A stretch of 64,000 bases of DNA from Methanomassiliicoccus sp. (GCA_033485155.1 JAWQJJ010000002.1:124001-188000); one strand, 5' to 3'; counted from the stretch's first letter, positions 15,552 through 24,205 are shown. The notes: a model not told the origin generated them from the letters alone. Numbers and translations are program-made.

Positions 15552-16544
15552 ATGGCCAAGGTGCCGGCGTTCCTGTCTCGGTTCAAGCTGAACTACAATC
15601 TCCTGTCATTGGTTCTAGCGGCGGTGATCATGCTTGAGGGCATCATCATCGCGGTCACGGCCAAGCAGGTCGACATGATCGAGAGCATGGGGGCCGGACT
15701 TAGCCAGGGCACCGTGGCTCTCATCGGCCTGCAACTTTTCGCCATAGGTTTGCTGGCCTTCCTGTGCATGGTCGCCAACGGCGAGTACCTCAACAAGATC
15801 GACGTCGTAAGCAGGCTCCGGGGCAAGCTGTTCCGGGACCGCGCTTTCCTATTCCCAGTGTTCGCCCTAGTCCCCCTGGTCATCGGTGGGCTGGTGGCCG
15901 TCGAGGGCCTGGTGGCAGCGTACTACGCATCGCCCATGGTCGTCCGCGGGACGGGTGATGTGAGGACCATGTGGCCCGCTGTCTTCGGAGCCCAGCTGTT
16001 CCTGGTCGGCATTGGTCTGATCGTCGCCCGGCTGTTCGAGGGCCGGCTGGACCTGCCGGTGCTGGTTCGCGCTTCAGTGCTCGCTCTGTTCGCTTCCTTC
16101 GGCGTGTTCATGTACGGCCTAGCCGCCAAGGCCAGCGTCACCGGCATTGGCGCAATACAGGGGAGCACCGTCGAGTTCCTCGGCATCCAGATGGCCGCTG
16201 TTGCTATTGCTGCTCTCGCTCTCATGAGGCTCGGAGACCGCGCTGTACTCGGCCGCAGGTTCTTCGGCTGGAAGATCGGCACCCTGGGCATAATCGCTCT
16301 GTCGATGGTCCTGTGCCTTGAGGGCATGGTCCTGGCCAGCGTTGCCGCGCCCTTCTCCCTCGACTCCGTCGGCGGGATGCAGGAGCGGACCATGCTGCTG
16401 ACCGGGATCGGCCTAGCCATCCTGGCAATGGTCGTCCCCGCGTCCTACTTCCTGCTGGAGAAGAAGGACCTGAACCTCCGCAAGCTGGGCTACGCCGCCA
16501 CCCTTTTCCTATGCTTCCTCCTGCCTTTCTCCGTCCTCATGTAG
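15552..16544 (+). CDS. polytopic membrane protein with four internal repeats
   Basis: This 330-residue protein of unknown family has eight or nine membrane spans and almost no large soluble part. The sequence appears to be four copies of a roughly 70-residue unit: a hydrophobic span ending in LEGIIIA, VEGLVAA, MYGLAAK or LEGMVLA; a polar loop; then a second span beginning GLQLFAIG, GAQLFLVG, GIQMAAVA or GIGLAILA. The region before it (15480-15551) is very AT-rich, with a box such as GATATAATCATTATAATAA close to the ATG. The transcript is probably leaderless. Its neighbours give no clear functional hint. Confidence 0.82.
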   Translation: MAKVPAFLSRFKLNYNLLSLVLAAVIMLEGIIIAVTAKQVDMIESMGAGLSQGTVALIGLQLFAIGLLAFLCMVANGEYLNKIDVVSRLRGKLFRDRAFLFPVFALVPLVIGGLVAVEGLVAAYYASPMVVRGTGDVRTMWPAVFGAQLFLVGIGLIVARLFEGRLDLPVLVRASVLALFASFGVFMYGLAAKASVTGIGAIQGSTVEFLGIQMAAVAIAALALMRLGDRAVLGRRFFGWKIGTLGIIALSMVLCLEGMVLASVAAPFSLDSVGGMQERTMLLTGIGLAILAMVVPASYFLLEKKDLNLRKLGYAATLFLCFLLPFSVLM

Positions 16545-16652
16545 GACCCAGGATGGAGGGCGGGATATTATTCCGCTCATCGACCGTCTCATGGCCCCCT
16601 GGTCCAGAAATCGACTGAATAGTATTATCTATTGAGATAGGAGAAGAAAATT

Positions 16653-16676
16653 GGGAGCGAGGGAAAACCCGCTCCC
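16653..16676 (+). other. stem-loop after the four-repeat membrane gene
   Basis: GGGAGCG (16653-16659) pairs perfectly with CGCTCCC (16670-16676) around a ten-base loop. It precedes the stronger terminator-like hairpin. Confidence 0.4.
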
Positions 16677-16692
16677 GTGGCCCGGGCTCTGG

Positions 16693-16729
16693 CTTTCGGG
16701 GACAAGCCCCTCCCCCCGAAAGTCTTTTT
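16693..16729 (+). terminator. intrinsic terminator-like hairpin
   Basis: CTTTCGGGG (16693-16701) and CCCCGAAAG (16714-16722) make a nine-base-pair stem followed by TCTTTTT. On the plus strand it lies about 150 bases after the membrane protein gene. The minus strand has no T-tract after the hairpin, so it does not fit the converging Mrp gene. Confidence 0.55.
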
Positions 16730-16761
16730 CTTGTCGAGAGCGGAAGGGACGGCGCCTCGTT

Positions 16762-17628
16762 CTACTTCTTCAGGTCCCGCTTCTCCGGACGGGGCACGTC
16801 CTTGCGCTCGGAGAACTCCACGACCTTGTTGATGATGCCATCGAGTGCCTTGGCCGCCGGGGAATCAGGGTCGGCGGCGATGATGGGCACGCCCTCGTCC
16901 CCGGTGTTCACCACATCGGGATCGATGGGTATCCGTCCCAGGAATGGAACTCCTAACTCATGGGCTGCCTTTTCTCCCCCACCCAGCTTGAACAGGTCGA
17001 TCTCCTTGCCGCAGTGCGGGCAGATGAGTCCGGCCATGTTCTCGACGATGCCCACCACCGGCAGGTGCAGGCCCTCGGAGAACACCACCGTCTTCCGGGA
17101 GTCGAGGAGGGCCACGTCCTGAGGAGTGGTCACGATTATCGAGCCATCGGCGTTCGGTATCAGCTGGGCGATGGTCAGCGGCTCGTCCCCGGTGCCTGGC
17201 GGAAGGTCCACCACGAGGAAATCCAGGTCGCCCCAGTACACGTCCTCGATGAACTTGCGGATCGCGCCCATCTTCATCGGTCCCCGCCAAATGATCGGCT
17301 GGTCGCGATTGGGAGACAGAAAACCCATGGACATGACCTTGAGATGGGGCGGGACGAACGCTGGATAGATGCCGTTGTCATCGGCACTGAGCTGGACATC
17401 CTCGACCTTGAGCATCTTGGGGATGTTCGGCCCGTGGATGTCGGCGTCCAGGATGCCGACCTCCAAGCCCCGCATGGCGAGGCCGACGGCGAGGTTGACG
17501 GTCACGGTGGACTTGCCCACCCCTCCCTTCCCGGACATGACCACGATGGTGTGCTTGATCTTCGAGAGCTTGCGGATGAGCTTAACATCCTCCGGCTTGG
17601 CGGTGATGACGTTGATGTCGTTCTCCAT
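16762..17628 (-). CDS. Mrp/NBP35-family iron-sulfur carrier ATPase
   Basis: This 288-residue P-loop protein has the deviant Walker A motif GKGGVGKST at residues 33-41, [10 protein letters not shown] as switch I, and [12 protein letters not shown] as Walker B. A CPHC motif near residue 200 would hold a bridging iron-sulfur cluster in the dimer. These proteins assemble and deliver iron-sulfur clusters to apoproteins, which a methanogen needs in bulk. The N-terminus lacks the four-cysteine ferredoxin-like extension of Nbp35 proper. The ATG at 17628 was chosen over an upstream in-frame ATG because it gives the family-typical start. Confidence 0.93.
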   Translation of the reverse strand: MENDINVITAKPEDVKLIRKLSKIKHTIVVMSGKGGVGKSTVTVNLAVGLAMRGLEVGILDADIHGPNIPKMLKVEDVQLSADDNGIYPAFVPPHLKVMSMGFLSPNRDQPIIWRGPMKMGAIRKFIEDVYWGDLDFLVVDLPPGTGDEPLTIAQLIPNADGSIIVTTPQDVALLDSRKTVVFSEGLHLPVVGIVENMAGLICPHCGKEIDLFKLGGGEKAAHELGVPFLGRIPIDPDVVNTGDEGVPIIAADPDSPAAKALDGIINKVVEFSERKDVPRPEKRDLKK

Positions 17629-17814
17629 GCTATGACCTCGAACGACCGTTAGTATTATTGATGGCATAAATAAAGGAATGGCCGGACCAACATCGGCTCG
17701 GTCAGAATGTCGGGGACGAAGCTGTCGGTCCGGGGATTATTATCATCATTCTCATTATCTATTGTAGCCGTTCACGCCGTCGGTCTTAATGAGGCCGCGA
17801 TCCCTCTTCCAATC

Positions 17815-18033
17815 ATGATCGTCCGGATCAAGGCCAATCTGTCCGATCGGAGCGCCCAGGAGCTGTACAAGAAGTTCCACGAGGAGGGTTACGCCCCCTG
17901 GGGCAACGAGGATATTCTTATGGGCTTCGTGAGGGGAGCGGAGCGAACGGGGAAGAAGTACGTCATCACCGTGGACGTCACCAACCCTCAAGCCATTGAC
18001 TACATCCTGTCCCTTCCTCGCGACGACAACTGA
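17815..18033 (+). CDS. small conserved protein, paralogue of the gene at 22602
   Basis: This 72-residue protein starts at MIVRIKANLSD. A longer upstream frame has no support. It aligns end to end with the 77-residue protein at 22602-22835: a VRI strand, tyrosine-phenylalanine in a helix, a DI-MG motif, an acidic turn, TVDVTNPQAIDYI against TVEITNPLAIRYI, and a final SL. The composition suggests a small alpha/beta fold. It is followed by the SRPBCC gene in the same direction. No family name is recognised. The existence of a divergent paralogue with the same pattern supports coding. Confidence 0.7.
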   Translation: MIVRIKANLSDRSAQELYKKFHEEGYAPWGNEDILMGFVRGAERTGKKYVITVDVTNPQAIDYILSLPRDDN

Positions 18034-18130
18034 GTCAGGAGGCTTAGGGCCCACCTCGGACGACCGTCCAGGCCTTTTCCTCCGCTCGATAGGCAAACCG
18101 ACAAATACCGTCCGCTCGGAGGATAGCCTT

Positions 18131-18676
18131 ATGACGGTCTCAGAGAGCTTAGCGAAGAAGGAGCTTCTAGTCAGCAGGGTCCTCCATGCGCCCAGGGAGG
18201 ACGTATGGAAGGCCTACACCCAGCCGGACCAGGTCAAGCAATGGTGGGGCCCCCGGGGCTTCACCGCCCCAGTCATCGAGTCCGAGCTCCGGCCAGGCGG
18301 GAGGTACCTGTACTGCATGCGCGCTCCTAACGGCAAGGAGTTCTGGTCGGCGGGGGTGTTCCGAGAGTTCTCCCCGCCCGAGCGCATCGTGGCCACCGAC
18401 TCCTTTGCCGACCGGGAGGGTAACATCGTTCCCGCCTCTTATTACGGTCTAAGCGACAAATGGCCGCTGGAGGACACCATGGTCATCACCTTCGAGGAGG
18501 AGGGCGACGGCACCAGGGTGACGGTGCGGGAGCCCGGCGTCCCGCCCGGGGAGGATATGGACAACGCCATCGCCGGATGGAACGAGTCCTTCGACAAGCT
18601 CGCCGAGCTGGTCGAAGCAATCGGCGGCGGTTGCCGGGAAAGAGTCCACGGCGGCGAACGGCGCGAAGAAGATTAA
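18131..18676 (+). CDS. SRPBCC/AHSA1-family protein
   Basis: This 181-residue single-domain START/Bet v1-like protein of the Aha1-like branch is marked by VSRVLHAPREDVWKAYTQPDQVKQWWGP and the later FREFSPPERIVATDSF and MVITFEEEGDGTRVTV strands. Such proteins form a hydrophobic ligand pocket, and in prokaryotes their ligands are mostly unknown. The ATG at 18131 begins just after the GATAGCCTT stretch and is the only start giving the normal N-terminus. The C-terminal ten residues are charged and probably disordered. It ends 15 bases before wecB. Confidence 0.88.
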   Translation: MTVSESLAKKELLVSRVLHAPREDVWKAYTQPDQVKQWWGPRGFTAPVIESELRPGGRYLYCMRAPNGKEFWSAGVFREFSPPERIVATDSFADREGNIVPASYYGLSDKWPLEDTMVITFEEEGDGTRVTVREPGVPPGEDMDNAIAGWNESFDKLAELVEAIGGGCRERVHGGERREED

Positions 18677-18691
18677 TATCCTCGCCGGCTC

Positions 18692-19792
18692 ATGAATGCC
18701 ACCATGAAGGTGGCCATTGTCCTCGGTACCCGGCCGGAGATCATCAAGATGTCCCCGCTGGTCCGGGAGTGCGTGAGAAGGGGAACGCCGTACTACATCC
18801 TGCACACTGGACAGCATTATTCCCACGAGATGGACAAGGTATTCTTCGAGGACCTGTCGCTGCCCGAAGCCCACCATCACCTGGATGTCGGCTCCGGTAC
18901 GCACGGGGCCCAGACGGCAAAGATCCTTGCCGGGACCGAGGGCGTGCTGATGAAGGACCGTCCGGACATCGTGATGGTCCAGGGCGACACCAACACGGTC
19001 ATGGCCGCCGCGCTGGCGGCCTCGAAGCTGGGCGTGCGGATCGGCCACGTGGAGGCCGGGTTGCGCTCTCATGACCACTCCATGCCCGAGGAGACCAACC
19101 GCATCGTGGCCGACCACATCTCCGATCAGCTGTACGCGCCCACCGAAGAGGCCAAGAGGAACTTGGCAAAGGAAGGCATTGACCGCGGGGTGTACGTGAC
19201 CGGCAACACCGTGGTCGACGCGGTGTTGGAGAACCGCAAGATCGCCGAGGAGCGCTCCCAGGCGCTGGAAAACCTCGGCCTGAAGCCGCGCGACTACGTT
19301 CTGGCGACCGCCCACCGTCAGGAGAACGTCGACTCCAAGGAGCGGCTGGCGAGCATCCTCCGAGCGCTGGACTCGGTCGGCCAGGAGACCGGCCTGCCGG
19401 TTATCTTTCCAGCTCATCCAAGGACGCAGGCCAGGCTCAAGGAGTTCGGGCTGCGGCCGACCAACGCCTCGATCGTGCAGCCGTTCGGCTTCATGGACTT
19501 CCTGAGGATGGAGGCCGGGGCCAAGCTCATACTGACCGATTCGGGTGGCGTCCAGGAGGAGGCGTGTGTTCTGGGCGTGCCCTGCGTCACCATGCGGGAG
19601 AACACCGAACGGCCGGAGACGGTGTCGGTGGGCGCCAACATGCTCGCCGGCACCGACCCGGAGCGGGTGCTCGTGGCATCCTGGTCCATGCTCAACCGCC
19701 GGGGCGGGTGGAAGAATCCCTTCGGGGACGGGAAGGCCGCGGCGCACATCCTCGATCACGCCGAGGCGGGAGAGGATCGCTTCAGCAAGTAA
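18692..19792 (+). CDS. wecB: UDP-N-acetylglucosamine 2-epimerase (non-hydrolysing)
   Basis: The enzyme interconverts UDP-GlcNAc and UDP-ManNAc, supplying ManNAc or its uronate for surface glycans or N-glycans. The 366-residue length and the motifs fit the family: GTRPEIIKMSPL, GDTNTVMAA, HVEAGLRS, PEETNR, AHRQENVD and TDSGGVQEEA, the last being the nucleotide-binding segment. The start may be the ATG at 18692 or at 18704 (MKVAIVLG). A GATTAATATCC stretch just upstream could be a TATA box giving a leaderless message. A glycosyltransferase gene follows in the same direction. Confidence 0.95.
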   Translation: MNATMKVAIVLGTRPEIIKMSPLVRECVRRGTPYYILHTGQHYSHEMDKVFFEDLSLPEAHHHLDVGSGTHGAQTAKILAGTEGVLMKDRPDIVMVQGDTNTVMAAALAASKLGVRIGHVEAGLRSHDHSMPEETNRIVADHISDQLYAPTEEAKRNLAKEGIDRGVYVTGNTVVDAVLENRKIAEERSQALENLGLKPRDYVLATAHRQENVDSKERLASILRALDSVGQETGLPVIFPAHPRTQARLKEFGLRPTNASIVQPFGFMDFLRMEAGAKLILTDSGGVQEEACVLGVPCVTMRENTERPETVSVGANMLAGTDPERVLVASWSMLNRRGGWKNPFGDGKAAAHILDHAEAGEDRFSK

Positions 19793-19911
19793 GGATATGC
19801 CCTATCGGCGAATCCGTTAACGACCCGGACCTAGCCGATAGGATTCATTTATTCATAGAATTTTAAATATTACCTGCTCTATCGTATCGGGGAGGGAGGG
19901 GGAGTAGGAGA

Positions 19912-20904
19912 ATGGCTGTATCGATTACAGTAGACAAGGAAGCAAGCAAGGCTTATAAGCCTGACATTGCAGATACTGGTGACGGAGGAACAGATATATC
20001 TCCGGTGGTCGGGGCCAGACCGCGCGTCGTGGCCGTAGTCCCTGCGTTCAATGAGGAGATAGCGATCGGGAGTGTCGTCCTGGGTGCGCTCACCTTCGTG
20101 GATGAGGTCATCGTGGTCGACGATTGCTCCCGTGATCGAACCGCCGAGCTGGCGGAGAAGGCCGGAGCGGTAGTCATCAAGATGCCTCAGAACGGTGGCA
20201 AGGCGAAGGCGCTGCTTACCGGGCTGAAGGCCGCGGAGCGCCGAGGCTGCTACGCCGCGGTCATGCTGGATGGGGACGGCCAGCACCGCTGCGAGGACAT
20301 CGCCAACGTGGTCCAGCCGGTCCTCAACGGTGAGGCGGACATGGTTATCGGCTCGCGGTTCCTAGGCGAGCAGAAAGGCATCCCCCGCTACCGGGTGTTC
20401 GGCCAGAAGGTCATTAATTCGCTGTCGAACTTCAGCTCCAAGGTCGACATCTCCGACTCCCAGTCGGGGATGCGGGCCCTGAATCGCAAGGCGCTGATGA
20501 ACCTCTCCTTCTCGTCCGATGGCTATAATGTGGAGTCGGACATGATCACCCACTTCACCGACGTGGGCCTGAAGATCGCCGAGGTGCCGATCTCCGTGCG
20601 GTATGACGTGCCCAACGGCCACAAGGAGGGCGCGACGTCCATGGGCATGAAGCTGCTCGGCAACGTCGTTTCCATGATCGGCTACAAGAGGCCGCTGCTG
20701 CTGTTCGGCCTGCCAGGGGTCATTGCCGGTTTGGCGGGCATAGTCATCGCCCTGATGACCTTCTTCAACATCTACATGTTCGGATCGTTCCTGGCCCAGG
20801 CACTGGTGGGCGTGGCGCTCATCCTCATCGGCTCGTTCTTCGTCATCTCCGGACTAACATTGAACTCGCTGACCCTGATGATGAAGGCTACCGTCCGCAA
20901 GTGA
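19912..20904 (+). CDS. GT2 glycosyltransferase, dolichyl-phosphate sugar synthase type (AglJ-like)
   Basis: This 330-residue protein has a GT-A catalytic domain (about 38-255) with VVPAFNEEIAIGSVV, the DGDGQH metal motif at 120-125 and a GSRFLG segment. Two membrane spans follow near the C-terminus (about 262-320). The layout matches DPM1/AglJ-type enzymes, which load a nucleotide sugar onto dolichyl phosphate on the cytoplasmic face of the membrane, the first step of archaeal N-glycan building. A TATA box (TTTAAATA, 19862-19869) and an AGGAG site precede the gene. Which sugar is used is unknown. The nearby wecB suggests an N-acetylhexosamine. Confidence 0.88.
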   Translation: MAVSITVDKEASKAYKPDIADTGDGGTDISPVVGARPRVVAVVPAFNEEIAIGSVVLGALTFVDEVIVVDDCSRDRTAELAEKAGAVVIKMPQNGGKAKALLTGLKAAERRGCYAAVMLDGDGQHRCEDIANVVQPVLNGEADMVIGSRFLGEQKGIPRYRVFGQKVINSLSNFSSKVDISDSQSGMRALNRKALMNLSFSSDGYNVESDMITHFTDVGLKIAEVPISVRYDVPNGHKEGATSMGMKLLGNVVSMIGYKRPLLLFGLPGVIAGLAGIVIALMTFFNIYMFGSFLAQALVGVALILIGSFFVISGLTLNSLTLMMKATVRK

Positions 20905-20908
20905 ATCC

Positions 20909-20916
20909 TTTTTTTT
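20909..20916 (+). terminator. oligo-T tract between convergent genes
   Basis: Eight T residues follow the GT2 stop codon, a typical archaeal terminator for the plus-strand message. Confidence 0.5.
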
Positions 20917-20917
20917 A

Positions 20918-21931
20918 TCAGGCAACGTTGAGGTTGAGGTTCAGGGTGTAGCTGTCGTCGGCCTGGACGAGGTCGATGAACCTCACCGCCGTTTCGGTAG
21001 TGGCTACATCCACGAACGTGGAACCGGAGTACGGCTGCTCGTCCTTGAGGAGCACGAACCATATCTTGTACTGGCCAGTGATGGGGACGGAGATGTTGTA
21101 GCTCGTCTCCCATTGCTTAGTCCAGTTGCCCTCGATATTGGCATCGACGTGATCGAGCGTCTTGTAGAACGATCCGACGTAGTATAGATGATTGACGAAT
21201 GTGGAATTGTCGGCGTAGGTGATGTTGGAGAGCCACACCTCCACCGTGTAGTTCACCGTGCGGTGCTCGTGGTTGGCGATGCCGATGATGACCGGCGCTG
21301 ATTGGTTGGTGGTTATGTTCTGAGGATACCCGCTCGCCTTGCCGCCCGGTCCGAGGATATAGAACTCGGTGAAGCTCTCCCCCTGCTTGGGGAAGGCGAC
21401 CACATAGATCAGGGCGATGACCGAGGACAGGATGGCGATCACGAGGACCACGGTGAGGACCTTGTCGACCTTTCCCTCGGAATTGAATCTGCCCATCGCC
21501 GAGGTGTAAGTAGTCCGTGGATCGAACGGGAGGTACGGATCCTTGGAGGCCGTCCGCCTCCACATGCCCGCCACGCAGAACGTGATGTTGAAGATGATGA
21601 GTGAGGCCAGGATCGGCTCCAGCCGGATGCCGAAGGGCGTGTAGTTGAGACCGAACCCGATGAGCGGGACGATGGCGATGCTGACCCCGAAGGACAGGGC
21701 GATGCGTTCGATAAGGTCCAGGGATCCCTTCTCCGGGAACAGTGTGGAGATCAAGCCGTATCCGGGGAAGAATAGGATGAACGGCAATCCGATGATGATG
21801 CGGCCAGGATTGTCCGGCACCAGGAAGATGAAAGCCGCTAACAGCAGGGAGAGGAGGATGATCGCGCTAAGGTCCCAAGAACGAACGGTATCACTTCTAG
21901 TATCGGCGGGCAAGCGATAGAGGCGAGCCAT
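20918..21931 (-). CDS. DUF1616 membrane protein
   Basis: This 337-residue protein has four N-terminal membrane spans (about 20-140) with the DUF1616 hallmark PFILFFPGYGLISTLFPEKG. A fifth span follows near residue 165, then an extracellular C-terminal domain of about 150 residues with many NxS/T sequons (NITT, NYTV, NITY, NSTF, NWTK, NISV). The outer domain has an Ig-like strand pattern. DUF1616 proteins occur with archaeal glycan and S-layer genes. The function is unknown, but heavy potential N-glycosylation fits a cell-surface role next to glycosylation genes. Confidence 0.88.
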   Translation of the reverse strand: MARLYRLPADTRSDTVRSWDLSAIILLSLLLAAFIFLVPDNPGRIIIGLPFILFFPGYGLISTLFPEKGSLDLIERIALSFGVSIAIVPLIGFGLNYTPFGIRLEPILASLIIFNITFCVAGMWRRTASKDPYLPFDPRTTYTSAMGRFNSEGKVDKVLTVVLVIAILSSVIALIYVVAFPKQGESFTEFYILGPGGKASGYPQNITTNQSAPVIIGIANHEHRTVNYTVEVWLSNITYADNSTFVNHLYYVGSFYKTLDHVDANIEGNWTKQWETSYNISVPITGQYKIWFVLLKDEQPYSGSTFVDVATTETAVRFIDLVQADDSYTLNLNLNVA

Positions 21932-22110
21932 CTGAGACTATATATTGCTTTTTCCCTGGTGGTCATTCTCCAACAACGTCTGGACGTCACTCTCGGGATG
22001 CGTTCTGACCTGCGCTGGCAGGACCGCCGGCCATCATCGTCCAGATCTGCTAACAAGTGGCGATCGGTGAGCAAACCCGCCGCCGGTCATTTTCTTTCGC
22101 TGGAAAAAGA

Positions 22111-22118
22111 TATATAAA
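22111..22118 (+). promoter_or_regulatory. TATA box for the small membrane gene at 22178
   Basis: TATATAAA, preceded by a purine-rich BRE-like GGAAAAAGA. It places the transcription start near 22138, exactly at the base of the leader hairpin. Confidence 0.6.
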
Positions 22119-22135
22119 CGTCGTGGGGAAGGATA

Positions 22136-22168
22136 CCAGGCTACCGGTCGCCCGGTACCGGGGCCTGG
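22136..22168 (+). promoter_or_regulatory. 5'-terminal leader hairpin
   Basis: TACCGG/CCGGTA with a TCGC loop sits inside an outer CCAGGC/GCCTGG pairing, with a five-base bulge (CCGGG) on the 3' side. The stem would begin at the expected first base of the transcript and end ten bases before the start codon, so it could protect the mRNA or control translation. Confidence 0.4.
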
Positions 22169-22177
22169 GGATATGAA

Positions 22178-22579
22178 ATGACGGAAACGGGAAAATTGAC
22201 CGATCTGAACAAGGAGATGCTGGCCAGGAAAAACTACCCCCGCAACGCGTTCCTGTTGTCGGTCATCGGGGGCACGCTGATCCTCATCCAGGGCTTTATG
22301 GTCATTTTCTTCCGATCGGTGATCTATGCTCTGATCGACAGCTTGGATATCGGACTGGAGACGGTGCTGATCGGCATAATGCTGTTCCTGGCAGGCCTAA
22401 TCATCGATTCATCGGCTGCCAGCTTGGTCTATCGGCCGGACCGCCGTCGGAGCGCAGGGGGCATGATCATCCTTTTCTCGCTCATCTCCCTGTTCTTCGG
22501 CGGAGGATACATCATCGGCTCCATCCTGGGCATGGTGGGCGGCATCTTGGCCATCACATGGCGCGGCAGCAACGGCTAG
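22178..22579 (+). CDS. small four-span membrane protein
   Basis: This 133-residue protein has a charged cytoplasmic N-terminus (about 23 residues) and four predicted spans, near 25-48, 55-80, 92-110 and 112-128. The second pair is rich in glycine (FFGGGYIIGSILGMVGGILAI). This resembles DUF6114-type or generic archaeal small membrane proteins, but no family is claimed. The function is unknown. A clear TATA box and a leader hairpin precede it. The small paralogue gene at 22602 converges on it. Confidence 0.78.
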   Translation: MTETGKLTDLNKEMLARKNYPRNAFLLSVIGGTLILIQGFMVIFFRSVIYALIDSLDIGLETVLIGIMLFLAGLIIDSSAASLVYRPDRRRSAGGMIILFSLISLFFGGGYIIGSILGMVGGILAITWRGSNG

Positions 22580-22601
22580 ATGCGCCCCTGCAGAGAAATG
22601 T

Positions 22602-22835
22602 TCAGGACGTGGTGGGGCGAAGGGAACGGATGTACCTGATGGCCAACGGGTTGGTGATCTCGACCGTCAGGATGTAGTTGGTACCGTCCTCCTCGGCATT
22701 CCTGAGGACCCCCATCGGAATGTCATCAAGCTCGAAATCACAATGACCATAGGTCACGAACTGATGATACATGCCCCTAGCATCCTCGTCGCCTTGGGGC
22801 GAGGTTATGCGCACCAACAGAGACTGCTGCTGCAT
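22602..22835 (-). CDS. small conserved protein, paralogue of the gene at 17815
   Basis: This 77-residue protein matches the protein at 17815-18033 over its whole length (VRI, YHQF, DDIPMG, AEEDGTNYILTVEITNPLAIRYIRSL). On the minus strand an AT-rich TATA-like box (TTTAAATATAT, about 22856-22866) lies roughly 25 bases before the ATG, so the message is probably leaderless. The fold is probably a small alpha/beta domain. The function is unknown. Confidence 0.7.
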   Translation of the reverse strand: MQQQSLLVRITSPQGDEDARGMYHQFVTYGHCDFELDDIPMGVLRNAEEDGTNYILTVEITNPLAIRYIRSLRPTTS

Positions 22836-22886
22836 CGAATTGAATTTACTGAGCTTAATATATTTAAATCTATGCTATACTCCGAG

Positions 22887-22914
22887 GGAACGCCCCCCGT
22901 TCCGTTGCTTTTTT
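22887..22914 (+). terminator. terminator-like hairpin in intergenic DNA
   Basis: GGAACG (22887-22892) pairs with CGTTCC (22898-22903) around five C residues and is followed by GTTGC and six Ts. No plus-strand gene ends just before it. It could end read-through from the gene at 22178 or a short unannotated RNA. The rest of 22836-23148 is AT-rich promoter DNA for the gene at 23149, with TATTTATA and ATATTTATATTG stretches. Confidence 0.35.
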
Positions 22915-23148
22915 ATTTGATAATCTCGAACGATAACACTCGATATTGCCGCCCCCGGGCGAAGTTCCGCGCTGAGGAGCATTCCGGTCCAGCGGCGATC
23001 ACATGTTCCATCCAGCATGTCGTGGGGCATGCGTCTTTTTCTATTATTTAGAAAGATATTATTTATAAAACAATATATTTATATTGATGGAGGGACATTC
23101 TCATTATCAATTCTCAGTATCAGAAATCAATAATTAGGGGGGCAATTG

Positions 23149-23571
23149 ATGAGAAAAAGGGCATTGCTGAGCGGGGCGGTCATGCTGGTCCTTCTGGGAG
23201 GCCTGCTGGTGGTCTACCTGGCCAACTTCCCCGGGACCGAGCCCGAGGAGCAGACCTACGGGCCGATCCCTCCTCAGACCACCAACGATACGAGCACCGA
23301 GACCGCGGACGTGGGACCGACCGCGTCCGCCTCGAACAGCTCGACCACCACCGACGGCCCGAGCGACCATGAGGATGCCACCGACAACCCTGGCTGCGAT
23401 ACGGCGCCGTCCAATGGATGCGAGACCCTGTTCCTCGATGATGCCGGCGCACACACCGGGTACGGCCTCGGCGATTATGCAGTAAGCTTCGAGGACTACC
23501 CTGGCGGGCATCACGGCCACTTCTCCTACCACCGTGGAGGATATGGGGGGGTGCTAGAGATGAAGGTCTGA
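23149..23571 (+). CDS. secreted or membrane-anchored small protein
   Basis: This 140-residue protein has an N-terminal signal anchor (RKR followed by a hydrophobic run at about 5-25). A low-complexity Ser/Thr/Asp/Pro region (about 35-85) carries several NxT/S sequons, and a final part has two cysteines (GCDTAPSNGCETL) and a His/Gly-rich stretch (GGHHGHFSYHRGGYGG). The histidine cluster may bind metal. It is probably an extracellular, glycosylated protein. The ATG follows a run of six Gs. No homologous family is recognised. Confidence 0.7.
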   Translation: MRKRALLSGAVMLVLLGGLLVVYLANFPGTEPEEQTYGPIPPQTTNDTSTETADVGPTASASNSSTTTDGPSDHEDATDNPGCDTAPSNGCETLFLDDAGAHTGYGLGDYAVSFEDYPGGHHGHFSYHRGGYGGVLEMKV

Positions 23572-23784
23572 ACACGTAGGCTTATTTCGACCGGACAGGT
23601 CGCGGCCATTGGGCTGGCGGCATGCCTTCAAACCCCTTTCCGACCTATACTTTTACACGCCTATTGGTCGCACCGCTTTGTAATGCTCAACGTGAAAGGA
23701 CGCCGCCTCGACCGCATAGGTTATTACCGATGTCCTCAGTGGTAATGGCCATCTTTGGGAGGGATATCCAGGATAGCGACCGGG

Positions 23785-24189
23785 ATGCTAGGATCGCTCG
23801 GGCCGATCGACTATATCGTCGTCCTCTTCCCGAGCGCCACCCATACGGGTAGCATCGCGAAGGAGCTATCCGACCTCGAGGGGTCGGAGGTCATCAAGGT
23901 CATCGACCTCGTTTTCGTGACCAAGGACCGCGAGGGCATGCTGACGACCAAGAGCTCCGAGGACCTGGCAGACGACGAAGGAAAGGGTTTCGAGCGTTTC
24001 TCCCACGGCCTCCAGGGATGGCTTTCGCTGGACGAGGTGGCCGCCATCGGCGAGATGCTCCCGGTGGACAGCTCGGCGGCGGTCATGCTGGTGGAGAACA
24101 CCTGGATCGACAGGCTGCGGAAGGCCGCTGCCGACGACCGGGCCAGGGTGATCACCGAGGGGCGCATGCCCCACCGGTCGGTGCTGTGA
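23785..24189 (+). CDS. DUF6325-like protein
   Basis: This protein of about 134 residues opens LGPIDYIVVLFP, followed by a GSIAKELSDLEGSEVIKVIDLVFVTKD block, which is the pattern of DUF6325 family proteins. The C-terminal half (DEVAAIGEMLPVDSSAAVMLVENTWIDRL) also fits. It is probably a cytoplasmic alpha/beta protein of unknown role. The start is placed at the ATG at 23785. A TTG ten codons upstream is in frame but would add residues not typical of the family. Confidence 0.78.
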   Translation: MLGSLGPIDYIVVLFPSATHTGSIAKELSDLEGSEVIKVIDLVFVTKDREGMLTTKSSEDLADDEGKGFERFSHGLQGWLSLDEVAAIGEMLPVDSSAAVMLVENTWIDRLRKAAADDRARVITEGRMPHRSVL

Positions 24190-24205
24190 TCGCGGTCCGG
24201 GCACC

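Noticed and set aside
18449-19759. 436-codon minus-strand frame over wecB
   Set aside because: Rich in His, Arg and Gly with no domain pattern, it mirrors wecB codons and is an antisense shadow.
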